Assembly: GCF_002860125.1 (NCBI RefSeq)
Contig: NZ_PGVA01000004.1
Location: forward strand, 62,001-126,000
DNA length: 64,000 nucleotides
Reading direction: 5' to 3'
From: Bacillus canaveralius
GTDB taxonomy: Bacteria; Bacillota; Bacilli; Bacillales; Cytobacillaceae
Shown here: one piece after another, positions 9,640 through 18,379 of the stretch
How positions within the stretch are numbered: the stretch's first letter is position 1
Layout of the letters: each line of letters starts with the position of its first letter
Made by a program: the position numbers and the translations under genes
Notes under the pieces: generated by a model
Told to the model about the DNA's origin: nothing
Database searches by the model: none
The model's input: the letters and a program-made list of their open reading frames with translations, nothing else

Positions 9640-10263
9640 TTAAAAAAATATTTTCGGTACAGAATTTCCATTTTTCGGCCGCCTTAATGGCACATCTTCC
9701 TGATCCTGCAGGGACTCAGATTCTGATTCAAGATCGTCCCAGGATTCAGATTCTGATTCAAGGACGGATCGTTTTCGGCTGCGATCTTTCTTAGTTTTTT
9801 TTGCATGATCCCCGTCATTTTCAGGGGCATCCTTTAGTCCTTTATATAATTTCAACATCGCAGGGAAGTTTTTGACGAGCGGCCCGTACTGCTGGACAAT
9901 CGGCCCGAAAGATTGCATGGCATTAAGTATTTGCTGGGTATTATTTAGAAATCCGTTTATGGTGGCAGGATTGGTAAGTGTTTTTAAAAATGAGCTTCCA
10001 GTTGTTGCTGCAGGTGAGCGGGTCTGGCCGCCCACAACAAAAAAACCGCCGCCGGGAGCACCTGGATATCCCGTGTTTTGGTTTCCACGGCCAAAAATTT
10101 TCGACAGCAGCCCCCCTCCTTGTTTGGCCCGCTGCTGCGGACCCATCATTTGGCCGAATGGCCCGCTGCTCCTGCCATGGTTGAAGCTCGGTCCGGGTCG
10201 CCGGCGATTCATAAAACCGGGGTTGATTCCGCCGCCAAACGAACCTCGATGTCTCGGCTGCAT
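9640..10263 (-). CDS. yqfQ: YqfQ/VrrA family protein
   Basis: A 207-residue protein with an N-terminal Gly/Arg/Pro-rich low-complexity region. A hydrophobic-helical core follows (about residues 90-150, FGPIVQQYGPLVKNFPAMLKL), then an acidic Ser/Glu tail with two repeats of LESESES. This architecture matches the Bacillus YqfQ/VrrA family, linked to the spore coat or spore surface in other species. Start ATG 10263 follows AAGGAGG with good spacing; upstream ATGs are too close to that site. The tail is coded by a two-copy 30-bp tandem repeat. Molecular function unknown. Confidence 0.8.
   Translation of the reverse strand: MQPRHRGSFGGGINPGFMNRRRPGPSFNHGRSSGPFGQMMGPQQRAKQGGGLLSKIFGRGNQNTGYPGAPGGGFFVVGGQTRSPAATTGSSFLKTLTNPATINGFLNNTQQILNAMQSFGPIVQQYGPLVKNFPAMLKLYKGLKDAPENDGDHAKKTKKDRSRKRSVLESESESWDDLESESESLQDQEDVPLRRPKNGNSVPKIFF
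9713..9772 (-). repeat. 30-bp tandem repeat (2 copies) inside yqfQ
   Basis: Two units sharing the core TCAGATTCTGATTCAAG encode the LESESES decapeptides of YqfQ. The orthologous gene in some bacilli is known for variable-number repeats, so copy number here may vary between strains. Confidence 0.7.
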
Positions 10264-10511
10264 AATCATTGCCTCCTTCATGGTTACTCTCATTGTTAAC
10301 ATATGCTTCTAAACCATTTTGGTTTTGGGCAGATGTGGAGATCAAAAAAGCTGCTCTCATTAATTGCTCTAAATTGAAAAATACTATAAGGGGTCAGTTC
10401 CCAACTGGGTACTTCCAAATGCCGCAGTGGCGATTTAATGAAATCTTTATTATAATTACAGGATGGGTGCATAGGAACGACCTTTAATTCATGATATGAG
10501 GAGTTAAATAA

Positions 10512-11825
10512 ATGACTGAAACGAAGTTTTTACAATACAAGCTTAAGCCTTTCCTTATAGAAGCAGTGGCCGATCTTGGTTTCCAGGAGCCTACTGAAAT
10601 ACAGCGCCGGCTCATTCCGATCGTGCTAAAGGGTGAGAGCGCAATTGGCCAATCACAGACAGGTACCGGGAAGACCCATGCTTATGTACTGCCGATTCTG
10701 AATAAAATTGATCCTGCCAAACAGGAAGTCCAAGCAGTAATTACTGCGCCAACCCGAGAACTCGCGAATCAAATTTATCAGGAAATCCTCAAAGTTACAA
10801 AGCATTGCGACGACGACAAAATGATTTCTGCCCGTTGCTTCATTGGCGGGACGGACAAGCAGCGCACGATTGATAAATTGAAAACGCAGCCTCACATTGT
10901 TGTTGGAACGCCGGGAAGAATCAACGACCTTGTGAAGGCGCAGGCTCTTGTTGTTTATACAGCCTCCACACTGGTAATTGACGAAGCTGATTTAATGCTC
11001 GATATGGGGTTTATTGAAGATGTGGACCAAGTAGCGGCGAGGATGCCGGAAAAGCTTCAAATGCTCGTCTTTTCTGCAACGATTCCGGAAAAGCTGAAAC
11101 CGTTATTAAAAAAGTACATGGAAAACCCTGCCTATATCCATATTGAGCCAAAACAAATTGCCGCAGAAAACATTGCCCATTACGTCATTCCAGCACGGCA
11201 CCGTTCGAAGATTGAAATCGCTTTTCAAAGCCTGCAGCTTTTCAATCCGTACTTGGCGATTGTTTTCACGAATACAAAAAAAATGGCTGATAAAGTCGCA
11301 GATGGTTTGCTTGAAAAAGGCTTGAAGGTTGGTAGAATCCACGGCGATTTAAGTCCGCGTGAGCGCAAGAAGGTAATGAAACAAGTAAATGATCTTGAGT
11401 TTCAATACATTGTTGCAACTGATTTGGCGGCGAGAGGAATCGATATCGAGGGCGTCAGCCATGTCATTAACATCGAATTGCCGTCTGATTTGGATTTCTA
11501 TGTGCACCGCGTTGGCCGAACCGCCAGGGCAGGCGCTTCAGGGGTCGCTTTGACGATTTATGAGGATTCTGACGAAGATGCCCTGAACCGGCTTGAGAAG
11601 CTTGGAATCCAATTTAAAAATGTTGATATCCAAAAGGGCGAAATGGTCGAAACAGGCGACCGAAATAAACGCAAAAAACGACAGAAGCAGGTGGACGACC
11701 TCGACGTCCAGGCGAAGTCGATGGTCCGGAAGCCGAATAAAGTAAAGCCTGGCTATAAAAAGAAAATGCAGGCCGAGGTCACTAAAATAAAGAAAAGGCA
11801 AAAGCGGGTGCAAAGAAAAAAATAA
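10512..11825 (+). CDS. cshB: DEAD-box RNA helicase CshB
   Basis: ATP-dependent RNA helicase of the cold-shock/ribosome-assembly group. It has the Q motif (GFQEPTEIQ), motif I (SQTGTGKTHAY), DEAD in VIDEADLML, SAT in VFSATIP, and motif VI HRVGRTARAG. The last 70 residues form a Lys/Arg-rich tail typical of CshB. Length is 437 residues. ATG 10512 follows GAGGAG. It lies directly before nfo, as in B. subtilis (yqfR-yqfS), probably as an operon. Confidence 0.94.
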   Translation: MTETKFLQYKLKPFLIEAVADLGFQEPTEIQRRLIPIVLKGESAIGQSQTGTGKTHAYVLPILNKIDPAKQEVQAVITAPTRELANQIYQEILKVTKHCDDDKMISARCFIGGTDKQRTIDKLKTQPHIVVGTPGRINDLVKAQALVVYTASTLVIDEADLMLDMGFIEDVDQVAARMPEKLQMLVFSATIPEKLKPLLKKYMENPAYIHIEPKQIAAENIAHYVIPARHRSKIEIAFQSLQLFNPYLAIVFTNTKKMADKVADGLLEKGLKVGRIHGDLSPRERKKVMKQVNDLEFQYIVATDLAARGIDIEGVSHVINIELPSDLDFYVHRVGRTARAGASGVALTIYEDSDEDALNRLEKLGIQFKNVDIQKGEMVETGDRNKRKKRQKQVDDLDVQAKSMVRKPNKVKPGYKKKMQAEVTKIKKRQKRVQRKK

Positions 11826-11855
11826 CTTTTGCTTAAAAAAGGGAGAGAAGAGAAT

Positions 11856-12749
11856 ATGTTGAAAATTGGTTCACACGTCTCAATGAGCGGAAAAAAAATG
11901 CTGCTTGCTGCGAGCGAAGAAGCTGTTTCATATGGCTCAAATACATTTATGATCTACACAGGTGCACCGCAAAACACACGACGAAAGAAAATAGAAGATC
12001 TCAATATTGAAGAAGGTCGGCGTCATATGGAAGCGAACGGCATTGATGACATCATTGTGCACGCCCCCTACATTATTAATATCGGGAACGCTGTTAACCC
12101 GGCTACATTTGAACTCGGGGTGAATTTTTTGAGATCGGAAATTGATCGTACCGAAGCAATTGGAGCGAAGCAAATTGTTTTGCATCCCGGCGCGCATGTA
12201 GGAGAGGGGACTGAAGCAGGCATCAAGAAAATAGTCGAAGGGCTTAACGAAGTATTGACAGGTAAGGACAAGGTCCAGGTTGCCCTTGAAACGATGGCGG
12301 GCAAAGGATCGGAATGCGGAAAAACGTTCGAAGAGCTTGCGATGATTATCGATGGAGTCACTTACAGCGATCATGTTTCAGTATGCTTTGATACGTGCCA
12401 TACCCATGATGCGGGCTATGATATCGTTGAGGATTTTGATGGGGTTTTAAATCAGTTTGATAAAATTATCGGTCTTGAAAAATTAAAGGTACTGCATATT
12501 AATGACAGCAAAAATGCCCGTGGAATGAGAAAAGACCGCCATGAAAATATCGGATTCGGGAATATCGGTTTTAGAGCACTCAACTATATCGTCCACCATC
12601 CTCAGCTGGCGAGTATTCCGAAAATCCTTGAAACTCCTTATGTTGGCGAGGATAAACTAAACAAAAAGGCGCCTTACAAGCATGAAATTGCGATGCTGAG
12701 AGAACAAAAATTCGAAGACAACCTGCTCGATAACATCATGTGCGGATGA
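11856..12749 (+). CDS. nfo: Type IV apurinic endonuclease Nfo
   Basis: Zinc-dependent AP endonuclease (endonuclease IV) of base-excision repair, a TIM-barrel enzyme. [13 protein letters not shown] starts the protein. Metal ligands are in [36 protein letters not shown] and ILETP. ATG 11856 follows GGGAGAG and gives 297 residues, matching B. subtilis; the in-frame start at 11829 has no ribosome site. It follows cshB by 30 bases and is probably co-transcribed with it. Confidence 0.96.
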   Translation: MLKIGSHVSMSGKKMLLAASEEAVSYGSNTFMIYTGAPQNTRRKKIEDLNIEEGRRHMEANGIDDIIVHAPYIINIGNAVNPATFELGVNFLRSEIDRTEAIGAKQIVLHPGAHVGEGTEAGIKKIVEGLNEVLTGKDKVQVALETMAGKGSECGKTFEELAMIIDGVTYSDHVSVCFDTCHTHDAGYDIVEDFDGVLNQFDKIIGLEKLKVLHINDSKNARGMRKDRHENIGFGNIGFRALNYIVHHPQLASIPKILETPYVGEDKLNKKAPYKHEIAMLREQKFEDNLLDNIMCG

Positions 12750-12788
12750 TAAAAAAAGTATAAAATTTTCGAATTAGTTAGGTGTTTT

Positions 12789-12914
12789 GGTGTCCAGCTC
12801 CAGCGCCTAGCCCCTCGAGTCGCTTCGGTCCTGCCAATGAAGTCAAAGAGCGCGACTTCACTGTAGGCCCTCCAGCGCTTGTTGGGGCTGAGCAAGGCGC
12901 TTCCGCTTTTCTTT
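12789..12914. repeat. GC-rich structured intergenic repeat
   Basis: About 126 bp, much more GC-rich than its surroundings. Outer arms AGCGCCT and AAGGCGCT, then TAGCCCC and GGGGCTGA, pair with each other. An inner GAAGTC/GACTTC hairpin lies between them. This matches a dispersed intergenic repeat I recall from many Bacillaceae genomes (core CCAGCGCCTAGCCCCTCGAG). Only this copy was seen in the window. It separates the convergent genes nfo and yqfT and could serve as their terminator. Confidence 0.7.
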
Positions 12915-13169
12915 TTACTTTGTAAGTTCGAGAAAAATCCGGTTGACTTCTCTTGCTGTTTCAGGGCCGGCAACCTTGGCAATTTCTTTGATTAATCCGG
13001 TCCGCTCGGCATCATTAAAAATATTAATTTGTTTTCCTTTTAAATATGCCGCCACTTTGTGCGCTTGCGCCCTGCTGACTTTAATCTGAAATTGATTTGC
13101 ATATTTCATTAATTCGTCAGCGGAGATCGTATTGATCTTGTGATTAATGATGTTTTGAAAAATTTTCAC
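12915..13169 (-). CDS. yqfT: DUF2624 protein YqfT
   Basis: Small 84-residue helical protein of the DUF2624 (YqfT) family, function unknown. The sequence has basic and hydrophobic helices and ends AREVNRIFLELTK. I chose GTG 13169 (KIFQNIINHKI) because AGAGGTG lies six bases upstream. A GTG at 13178 would be part of that ribosome site. It is convergent with nfo and divergent from znuC. Confidence 0.75.
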   Translation of the reverse strand: MKIFQNIINHKINTISADELMKYANQFQIKVSRAQAHKVAAYLKGKQINIFNDAERTGLIKEIAKVAGPETAREVNRIFLELTK

Positions 13170-13292
13170 AGTCGTCACCTCTTTAGCAACATATGAACAC
13201 TATTCATGAATCGTGACAAAAATTGAAATGACGGCTGTGGACGCCTGTGCGTTTTCTTTACTTTCATACCCGGTTGTTGTATACTACAAAAT

Positions 13293-13314
13293 GTAAATCG
13301 GAATGATTCTTAAA
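13293..13314 (+). promoter_or_regulatory. Candidate Zur operator ahead of znuC
   Basis: TAAATCGGAATGATTCTTA resembles the 7-1-7 inverted repeat recognised by Bacillus Zur (AAATCGTAATNATTACGATTT). The central GGAATGATTC is near-palindromic and the right arm is degenerate. It lies just upstream of the zinc-uptake operon that ends with zur, so zinc-dependent autoregulation is likely. Confidence 0.55.
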
Positions 13315-13327
13315 TTAGGTGATAGGA

Positions 13328-14110
13328 TTGAAATCAACTGAAACGATTGTGAAGATAGAAAATGTTTCGTACCGGTATGAAAAGGAATTGGTGCTCGAGG
13401 ATATTAACCTTGAGATTTTAAAGGGCTCCTTCCTCGGAATTGTCGGCCAAAACGGTTCCGGTAAATCAACACTTCTAAAATTAATCCTCGGGCTTTTAAA
13501 GCCGCAAAAAGGGGAGATCTTCTTATTCGAAAAGGAGATCAGCCGCTTTAAGGACTGGCAAAAAATTGGTTTCGTTTCTCAAAAGGCAAACTCGTTTAAC
13601 ACAGGGTTTCCGGCAACGGTCTTTGAAGTAGTCGCAAGCGGACTGACAAAAAAAATCGGCTTGTTCCGGTTTATGGACAAAGAAGACAAACTGAAAGTGT
13701 TTAAAGCAGTAGAATCGGCTGGACTCGAGCACTTGATCAAAAAAAACATCGGGGAATTATCCGGGGGGCAGCAACAGCGAGTTTTTATCGCAAGAGCACT
13801 TGTCAGTGATCCCGAGCTTCTCATTTTGGATGAACCGACCGTTGGGGTTGATGTACAGCATGTACAGGCGTTTTATCAAATGCTCGACGAATTGAATAAA
13901 AAATTGGGTATTACCCTTTTGCTTGTTACCCATGATATCGGCACGATAACCGATAAAGTTACCCACGTTGCCTGCTTGAATAAGCACCTCCATTTCCATG
14001 GCAACACCAAGGAATTTGAACACTTGAAAATGGAAGAAATGTCTGAGTTCTACGGGCATGACGTTCATGTTCTGACACATGATCATTCCCATCATGGAGG
14101 TGTGGAATGA
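13328..14110 (+). CDS. znuC: Zinc ABC transporter ATP-binding protein ZnuC/AdcC
   Basis: ATPase subunit of a high-affinity zinc importer. It has Walker A (GQNGSGKST), the signature LSGGQQQR, Walker B (LLILDEP), the H-loop THD, and a His-rich C-terminus (HVLTHDHSHHGG) common in zinc transporters. TTG 13328 is preferred, with AGGTGA just upstream. A GTG at 13319 would overlap that site. It overlaps znuB by four bases. The substrate-binding lipoprotein gene znuA is not in the window. Confidence 0.9.
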   Translation: MKSTETIVKIENVSYRYEKELVLEDINLEILKGSFLGIVGQNGSGKSTLLKLILGLLKPQKGEIFLFEKEISRFKDWQKIGFVSQKANSFNTGFPATVFEVVASGLTKKIGLFRFMDKEDKLKVFKAVESAGLEHLIKKNIGELSGGQQQRVFIARALVSDPELLILDEPTVGVDVQHVQAFYQMLDELNKKLGITLLLVTHDIGTITDKVTHVACLNKHLHFHGNTKEFEHLKMEEMSEFYGHDVHVLTHDHSHHGGVE

Positions 14111-14949
14111 TTGCCAACATACTTCAATATGAATTTCTGCAAAATGCTTTTCTGACAGGGATTATCATCGGGATTATTGCTCCGCTTCTTGGCGTTTTTA
14201 TAGTGGTAAGAAGGTTATCTTTAATTGCGGACGCGTTAAGCCACGTAACTCTTGCTGGAATCGCAGCGAGCCTGCTTCTTGAGAAGCGTTACCCGGCGCT
14301 GACAGGATTGAATCCACTCTACATGGGGATGGCCTTTTCGGTAGCTGGCTCCGTTTTTATTGAAAAGCTTCGCACTGTATACAAGCATTATCAGGAGCTG
14401 GCGATTCCGATTATCCTGTCGGGTGGCATCGGGCTCGGAGTAATATTTATTTCACTGGCAGACGGTTTTAACACAGATTTATTCAGCTATTTATTTGGGA
14501 GTGTCAGCGCAGTAAGCCGGACAGATCTGTGGACAATTGTCATTATCAGTCTGTTTGTGATCGTCGTTATTTTCATGCTTTATAAGGAGTTATTTTTATT
14601 ATCCTTTGATGAAGAACACGCCAAGGCTTCCGGTATCGCAGCTAGAAGTGTCCATTTTATATTTATTGTCATGGTGGCTCTCGTAATTGCAGCATCAATG
14701 AGGATTGTCGGAATCCTTTTAGTATCTTCGCTGATGACGCTGCCTGTTGCGGCAAGTATTCGCATTGCCAGAGGATTCAAACAAACCATTCTTTATTCCG
14801 TTATCTTTGGTGAAACGTCGGTTCTTGGCGGGTTAACGCTGTCGTATTATCTTGATTTGGCGCCAGGCGGTACAATTGTGATTATTGCCGTGGCGATTTT
14901 AATGATCTCAATCCTTTTTAAAAAATTTTTATCGGCAAGACCTGTGTAA
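14107..14949 (+). CDS. znuB: Zinc ABC transporter permease ZnuB/AdcB
   Basis: ABC-3 family membrane permease, 280 residues with about eight transmembrane segments. Typical motifs include APLLGVFIVVRRLSLIADALSH near the N-terminus and LLVSSLMTLPVAAS near the C-terminus. It starts in an ATGA overlap with znuC, so the two are translationally coupled. The neighbouring zur gene supports zinc rather than manganese as substrate. Confidence 0.92.
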   Translation: MIANILQYEFLQNAFLTGIIIGIIAPLLGVFIVVRRLSLIADALSHVTLAGIAASLLLEKRYPALTGLNPLYMGMAFSVAGSVFIEKLRTVYKHYQELAIPIILSGGIGLGVIFISLADGFNTDLFSYLFGSVSAVSRTDLWTIVIISLFVIVVIFMLYKELFLLSFDEEHAKASGIAARSVHFIFIVMVALVIAASMRIVGILLVSSLMTLPVAASIRIARGFKQTILYSVIFGETSVLGGLTLSYYLDLAPGGTIVIIAVAILMISILFKKFLSARPV

Positions 14950-15010
14950 ATTCAGCATTAGGCTCAGGCGGCCAGTCTTCCGATTGATTGCGGATTAAGA
15001 GGTGAATGAA

Positions 15011-15424
15011 ATGAATGTGGACGAAGCTTTAAAGATATTGAAGGACGAAGGATACAAACATACAGCAAAAAGAGAAGAAATGCTGCAGCTTTTTGCTGCC
15101 AGCGATAAATATTTAACGGCACGCGATGTATTAGAGGATATGAAAGATGACTATCCGGGACTAAGCTTCGATACGATTTATCGGAACCTGTCTTTATTTG
15201 TCGATATGGGCATTTTTGAAATGACGGAACTGTCAGGCGAAAAGCATTTTCGATTTTCATGCACCCATAAACAGCACCACCACCATTTTATCTGTCTTGA
15301 CTGCGGAAAAACGAAGGAAATTGACACATGCCCAATGAATGGATTGAACGAAGATCTGAAAGGCTATGATGTCTCAGGGCATAAATTTGAAATCTACGGG
15401 CGTTGCCCTGAGTGCTACGAATGA
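15011..15424 (+). CDS. zur: Zinc uptake regulator Zur (Fur family)
   Basis: 137-residue Fur-family repressor. The N-terminal winged helix carries [12 protein letters not shown] and the recognition helix [13 protein letters not shown]. The metal-binding part has [14 protein letters not shown] and a second pair in RCPECYE, which form the structural zinc site. ATG 15011 follows GAGGTGA; a GTG at 15002 would lie in that site. Position after znuCB and sequence detail identify it as Zur rather than Fur or PerR. The candidate operator at 13293 suggests autoregulation. Confidence 0.93.
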   Translation: MNVDEALKILKDEGYKHTAKREEMLQLFAASDKYLTARDVLEDMKDDYPGLSFDTIYRNLSLFVDMGIFEMTELSGEKHFRFSCTHKQHHHHFICLDCGKTKEIDTCPMNGLNEDLKGYDVSGHKFEIYGRCPECYE

Positions 15425-15455
15425 AAAAACGGCTGGCCGATCAGCCGTTTTTTTA
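15424..15455. terminator. Bidirectional terminator between zur and yqfW
   Basis: Stem AAACGGCTG with CAGCCGTTT, loop GCCGAT, and A/T tracts on both sides. Confidence 0.9.
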
Positions 15456-16016
15456 TTTCAACCAATTTTCAACCCAGTTTGCGGCCTGCCGCCAATTTTG
15501 AACACGGATAACACCTTCAGGCGTCGCAGCGCGGTTGTACGGGGTATCAAATAATATTACCGGAATCCGGCATGCCTCATGAATCATGACGGCATTATCA
15601 TGTTTGTCCTCAAAAAAAATATCGACATTATATTTTTTGGCTGTGGCGACTTTGTCATGTGAACCAATTAATTCCACATGGTGGTAGGTTAGGCCTTGTT
15701 TGCAAAACCATTCTTCTGTCAAAGCAAGCAAGTCTGACCTTCGCGCGCTGATAAAATAAAGCTCATGATGTTCTTGCCATTTGAGTAAAATGTCCCTGGC
15801 GCCTTCGGCGAGAGGTGAAGTTGAATATATAAGCGGCTCGTTTTCGGCAAACCACGCTGCAAATTCGCGCTCTCCTATATTGACGAGCGGGTTTAAATCA
15901 TATTGTTTGATGTCTTGTAATGTTATGTTCATGCTGAAGGCCTTGTTTAAATGAGGGATCATCGACGTTGGACAAGTAACTGTCCCGTCGATATCAATAC
16001 CAAAACGTTTTCCCAT
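15453..16016 (-). CDS. yqfW: Putative 5'-nucleotidase YqfW (HAD superfamily)
   Basis: A 187-residue HAD phosphatase of the NT5C/YqfW type. Motif I is FGIDIDGTVT (nucleophile and acid Asp), motif II is the Ser of YFISARRS, and motif III/IV is IFFEDKHDN. Likely hydrolyses (deoxy)nucleotide monophosphates; substrate is inferred from family. It is convergent with zur and shares a terminator with it. Confidence 0.85.
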   Translation of the reverse strand: MGKRFGIDIDGTVTCPTSMIPHLNKAFSMNITLQDIKQYDLNPLVNIGEREFAAWFAENEPLIYSTSPLAEGARDILLKWQEHHELYFISARRSDLLALTEEWFCKQGLTYHHVELIGSHDKVATAKKYNVDIFFEDKHDNAVMIHEACRIPVILFDTPYNRAATPEGVIRVQNWRQAANWVENWLK

Positions 16017-16209
16017 GTTGATGATCCTGCTCCTGTCTTTGCATTATTGTCTTTATATTATCAAAAGAACCGTGATTTCTAAAGACTCGAGGTCGACAAT
16101 CAGTTTTTTGCCTGAAAACACAGGAAAAATGCAGACAAACATTAACATAATGAAACAGTGTAAAGTCGCAAACAATATGAATGCTCCATTATGAAAGCGA
16201 GGGATGAAC

Positions 16210-16593
16210 ATGGCGGAAAAGCAACGACAAAATAAAGGTGCAAAAACCAATCGTAATAAATCCGATCTGGGGACCAGTTATAACGATACAAATTTTCGTG
16301 AAGAAACAGCAGCTGAGGTCGCTGCTCCAGTCCGTATTGACCGGAACGTCAATAAGAATAAATCAAACGGGGGGAATTCGGGTGAAGTAGCTGCAAGCGG
16401 CCGGGGTATTGGCTATGCAGCCCTTGCGCTGTCTATTTTATCCCTGTTTGTAATGCCAATCCTGTTTGGGGCGGCCGGGATTATTCTCGGCTTTGTTGCG
16501 CTCAGAAGAGGGGCGGCCAACCTCGGCGGTTGGGCGATTGGAATAGGCGCAATCGCCATTATAGTAGGGATGTTTGTCCTGCCGTTTTTCTAA
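16210..16593 (+). CDS. yqfX: YqfX family membrane protein
   Basis: A 127-residue protein with a roughly 60-residue charged, Asn/Lys-rich N-terminus and two hydrophobic segments at the C-terminus (IGYAALALSILSLFVMPILF, then GWAIGIGAIAIIVGMFV). This is the DUF4190-like arrangement. ATG 16210 is preferred because GAGGG lies eight bases upstream; ATG 16204 is too close. Position before ispG agrees with B. subtilis yqfX. Function unknown. Confidence 0.75.
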   Translation: MAEKQRQNKGAKTNRNKSDLGTSYNDTNFREETAAEVAAPVRIDRNVNKNKSNGGNSGEVAASGRGIGYAALALSILSLFVMPILFGAAGIILGFVALRRGAANLGGWAIGIGAIAIIVGMFVLPFF

Positions 16594-16626
16594 AGCTTTT
16601 CAAAGATAACGGAGCAATTGAAAAGC

Positions 16627-16660
16627 AAAAGACCCGGCGAATTTTTCCGCCGGGTCTTTT
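16627..16660. terminator. Bidirectional terminator between yqfX and ispG
   Basis: Stem AAAAGACCCGGCG with CGCCGGGTCTTTT, loop AATTTTTC. Serves both convergent genes. Confidence 0.92.
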
Positions 16661-16664
16661 ACCA

Positions 16665-17780
16665 TTATGGTTGGACAACTTCTTGTTGTTCCAGAGCTCT
16701 CGCTGCAAAATATTCTTCTGCAATCTTATCAATTTCTTTCTTTAGTTCCTCGACCATAGTCTCTTCCGGAACCTTTCTGACGATCTTTCCTTTACGGAAC
16801 AGAAGTCCTTCGCCTCTTGCTCCGGCGATGCCGATATCGGCTTCACGGGCTTCCCCCGGGCCGTTTACCGCACAGCCCAGCACGGCGACTTTAATCGGTG
16901 CTTTAATTTTTTGGATATACTCTTCGACTTCATTTGCAATACTGATTAAATCAATTTCAATCCTTCCGCATGTCGGGCACGAAATCAAAGTCGCTGCATT
17001 AGAGGACAGGCCAAAGCTTTTTAACAGCTCTCTGGCGACTTTCACTTCTTCAACCGGATCAGCACTTAAGGAAATACGCAGCGTGTTTCCGATCCCTTTG
17101 CTTAAAATAGCTCCAAGGCCCGCAGCACTTTTGACCGTTCCTGCGAACAGCGTTCCTGATTCGGTTATGCCGAGGTGCAGCGGGTAATCAAAAGCTTGTG
17201 CTGCCTTTTCATATGCCTCAATCGCGAGACCGACATCAGATGCTTTCATCGAAACGATGATATCGTGAAAATCAAGATCTTCAAGAATTTTTATGTGGTG
17301 CAGAGCACTCTCGACCATACCGTCCGCAGTCGGATAACCATATTTTTCCACGATTTTACGTTCGAGGGATCCGGCATTCACACCGATGCGGATCGGAATT
17401 CCTTTTTCTTTAGCCGCTTTAACAACAGCCTCCACTTTTTCACGTTTTCCGATGTTTCCCGGATTGATTCTAATCTTATCAGCTCCGCCTTCAATTGCCT
17501 TTAAGGCGAGCTTGTAATCAAAATGGATGTCGACAACAAGCGGGATGTTGATTCGTTTTTTAATTTCCGGTATCGCATTCGCAGCGCGCTCATCCGGGCA
17601 AGCCACCCTGACAATCTGGCAGCCTGCCTCTTCCAAACGGAGTATTTCGGCAACTGTCGCTTCGACGTCGTGCGTTTTTGTTGTTGTCATGCTTTGTATA
17701 AATAATTCATTGCTCCCGCCAATCGTTAGGTTACCAACTTTAACGGGGCGCGTTTTTGTGCGATGTATAAGTCCACTCAA
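16665..17780 (-). CDS. ispG: 4-hydroxy-3-methylbut-2-en-1-yl diphosphate synthase IspG
   Basis: Fe-S enzyme that makes HMBPP in the MEP pathway, directly upstream of the IspH reaction. The TIM-barrel half starts [14 protein letters not shown] and carries DIHFDYKLA and IRINPGNIG. The C-terminal cluster domain has CPTCGR and [10 protein letters not shown], which supply the three Cys and the Glu ligand. The TTG start at 17780 follows AAAGGAGAG. Length is 371 residues. Confidence 0.96.
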   Translation of the reverse strand: MSGLIHRTKTRPVKVGNLTIGGSNELFIQSMTTTKTHDVEATVAEILRLEEAGCQIVRVACPDERAANAIPEIKKRINIPLVVDIHFDYKLALKAIEGGADKIRINPGNIGKREKVEAVVKAAKEKGIPIRIGVNAGSLERKIVEKYGYPTADGMVESALHHIKILEDLDFHDIIVSMKASDVGLAIEAYEKAAQAFDYPLHLGITESGTLFAGTVKSAAGLGAILSKGIGNTLRISLSADPVEEVKVARELLKSFGLSSNAATLISCPTCGRIEIDLISIANEVEEYIQKIKAPIKVAVLGCAVNGPGEAREADIGIAGARGEGLLFRKGKIVRKVPEETMVEELKKEIDKIAEEYFAARALEQQEVVQP

Positions 17781-17889
17781 TCGAGATTCTCTCCTTTAAA
17801 CATTGGATTCATAAGCTGTGTTATAACCAATATGCTTCCATTGTATCAATGAACTGCTGAATTTGACAAGGATATGACACCTGCGGGAA

Positions 17890-18195
17890 TTAATATTCCG
17901 GGAACTTGTAGTCTTCGCCAATTTGAATTTCTGTTGGTTTCAATCCTTCATTAAGGCTCTGGAAATCGGTAATTACTTGCTCAATCGAGACGGGGACTGC
18001 TTTATCTATATTTTTTTCAATAATCGACAAAACTGTGTCGCCCGGCTTAACGCTTGATTCGAAATAAGCTAGCTGAGTTTCCATTTTCGCCTCGATTTTT
18101 TTCTCCTTAACACCCGGCAGAGTGCCTGAGCTAAGATCAAAGTAGATAACATATATGACCAAAACTACACAGATGAATCCGGCAATCCGTTTCAT
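17890..18195 (-). CDS. yqfZ: YqfZ-like LysM/membrane-anchored protein
   Basis: A 101-residue protein with an N-terminal membrane anchor (residues 4-20), then an extracytoplasmic region with KPGDTVLSIIEKN, a LysM-like motif. Position next to ispG and size match B. subtilis yqfZ. Probably attached to the outer membrane face and binding peptidoglycan; this is inferred from the LysM-like segment. Confidence 0.75.
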   Translation of the reverse strand: MKRIAGFICVVLVIYVIYFDLSSGTLPGVKEKKIEAKMETQLAYFESSVKPGDTVLSIIEKNIDKAVPVSIEQVITDFQSLNEGLKPTEIQIGEDYKFPEY

Positions 18196-18245
18196 ATTAA
18201 GCGGCCTCCAGTCGAAATGGGAGTTTGTCCAATATATATGTCACC

Positions 18246-18298
18246 GCTTAAGAAAATAGAACAGATTCTTTAACTTATTACATTGTGAAATTTACTCA
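18246..18298 (-). repeat. Internally deleted remnant of the MITE-like element
   Basis: The right half TTAACTTATTACATTGTGAAATTTACTCA matches the end of copy 3 closely. Immediately before it, CTTAAGAAAATAGAACAG resembles the other arm of copy 3 (CTTTAAGTGAAAAACGAACAG). The middle is missing, leaving about 53 bp. It lies between yqfZ and the small Asn/Gln-rich gene. Copy status is judged by eye. Confidence 0.5.
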
Positions 18299-18379
18299 TG
18301 TTATTATAATTGTCTATGTGATGGGATAAACTTCTCACTTTCTTCACAACCTAGAAAGGATTTTTAGGAGGTGAGAAAT

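Noticed and set aside
9872-10312. Long plus-strand frame opposite yqfQ
   Set aside because: It is the antisense shadow of the Gly/Pro-rich yqfQ coding sequence, with no ribosome site or family motif.
10380-10410. GGGGTCAGTTCCC motif resembling transposase-associated REP sequence
   Set aside because: Only one short copy, no transposase gene or paired inverted copy nearby.
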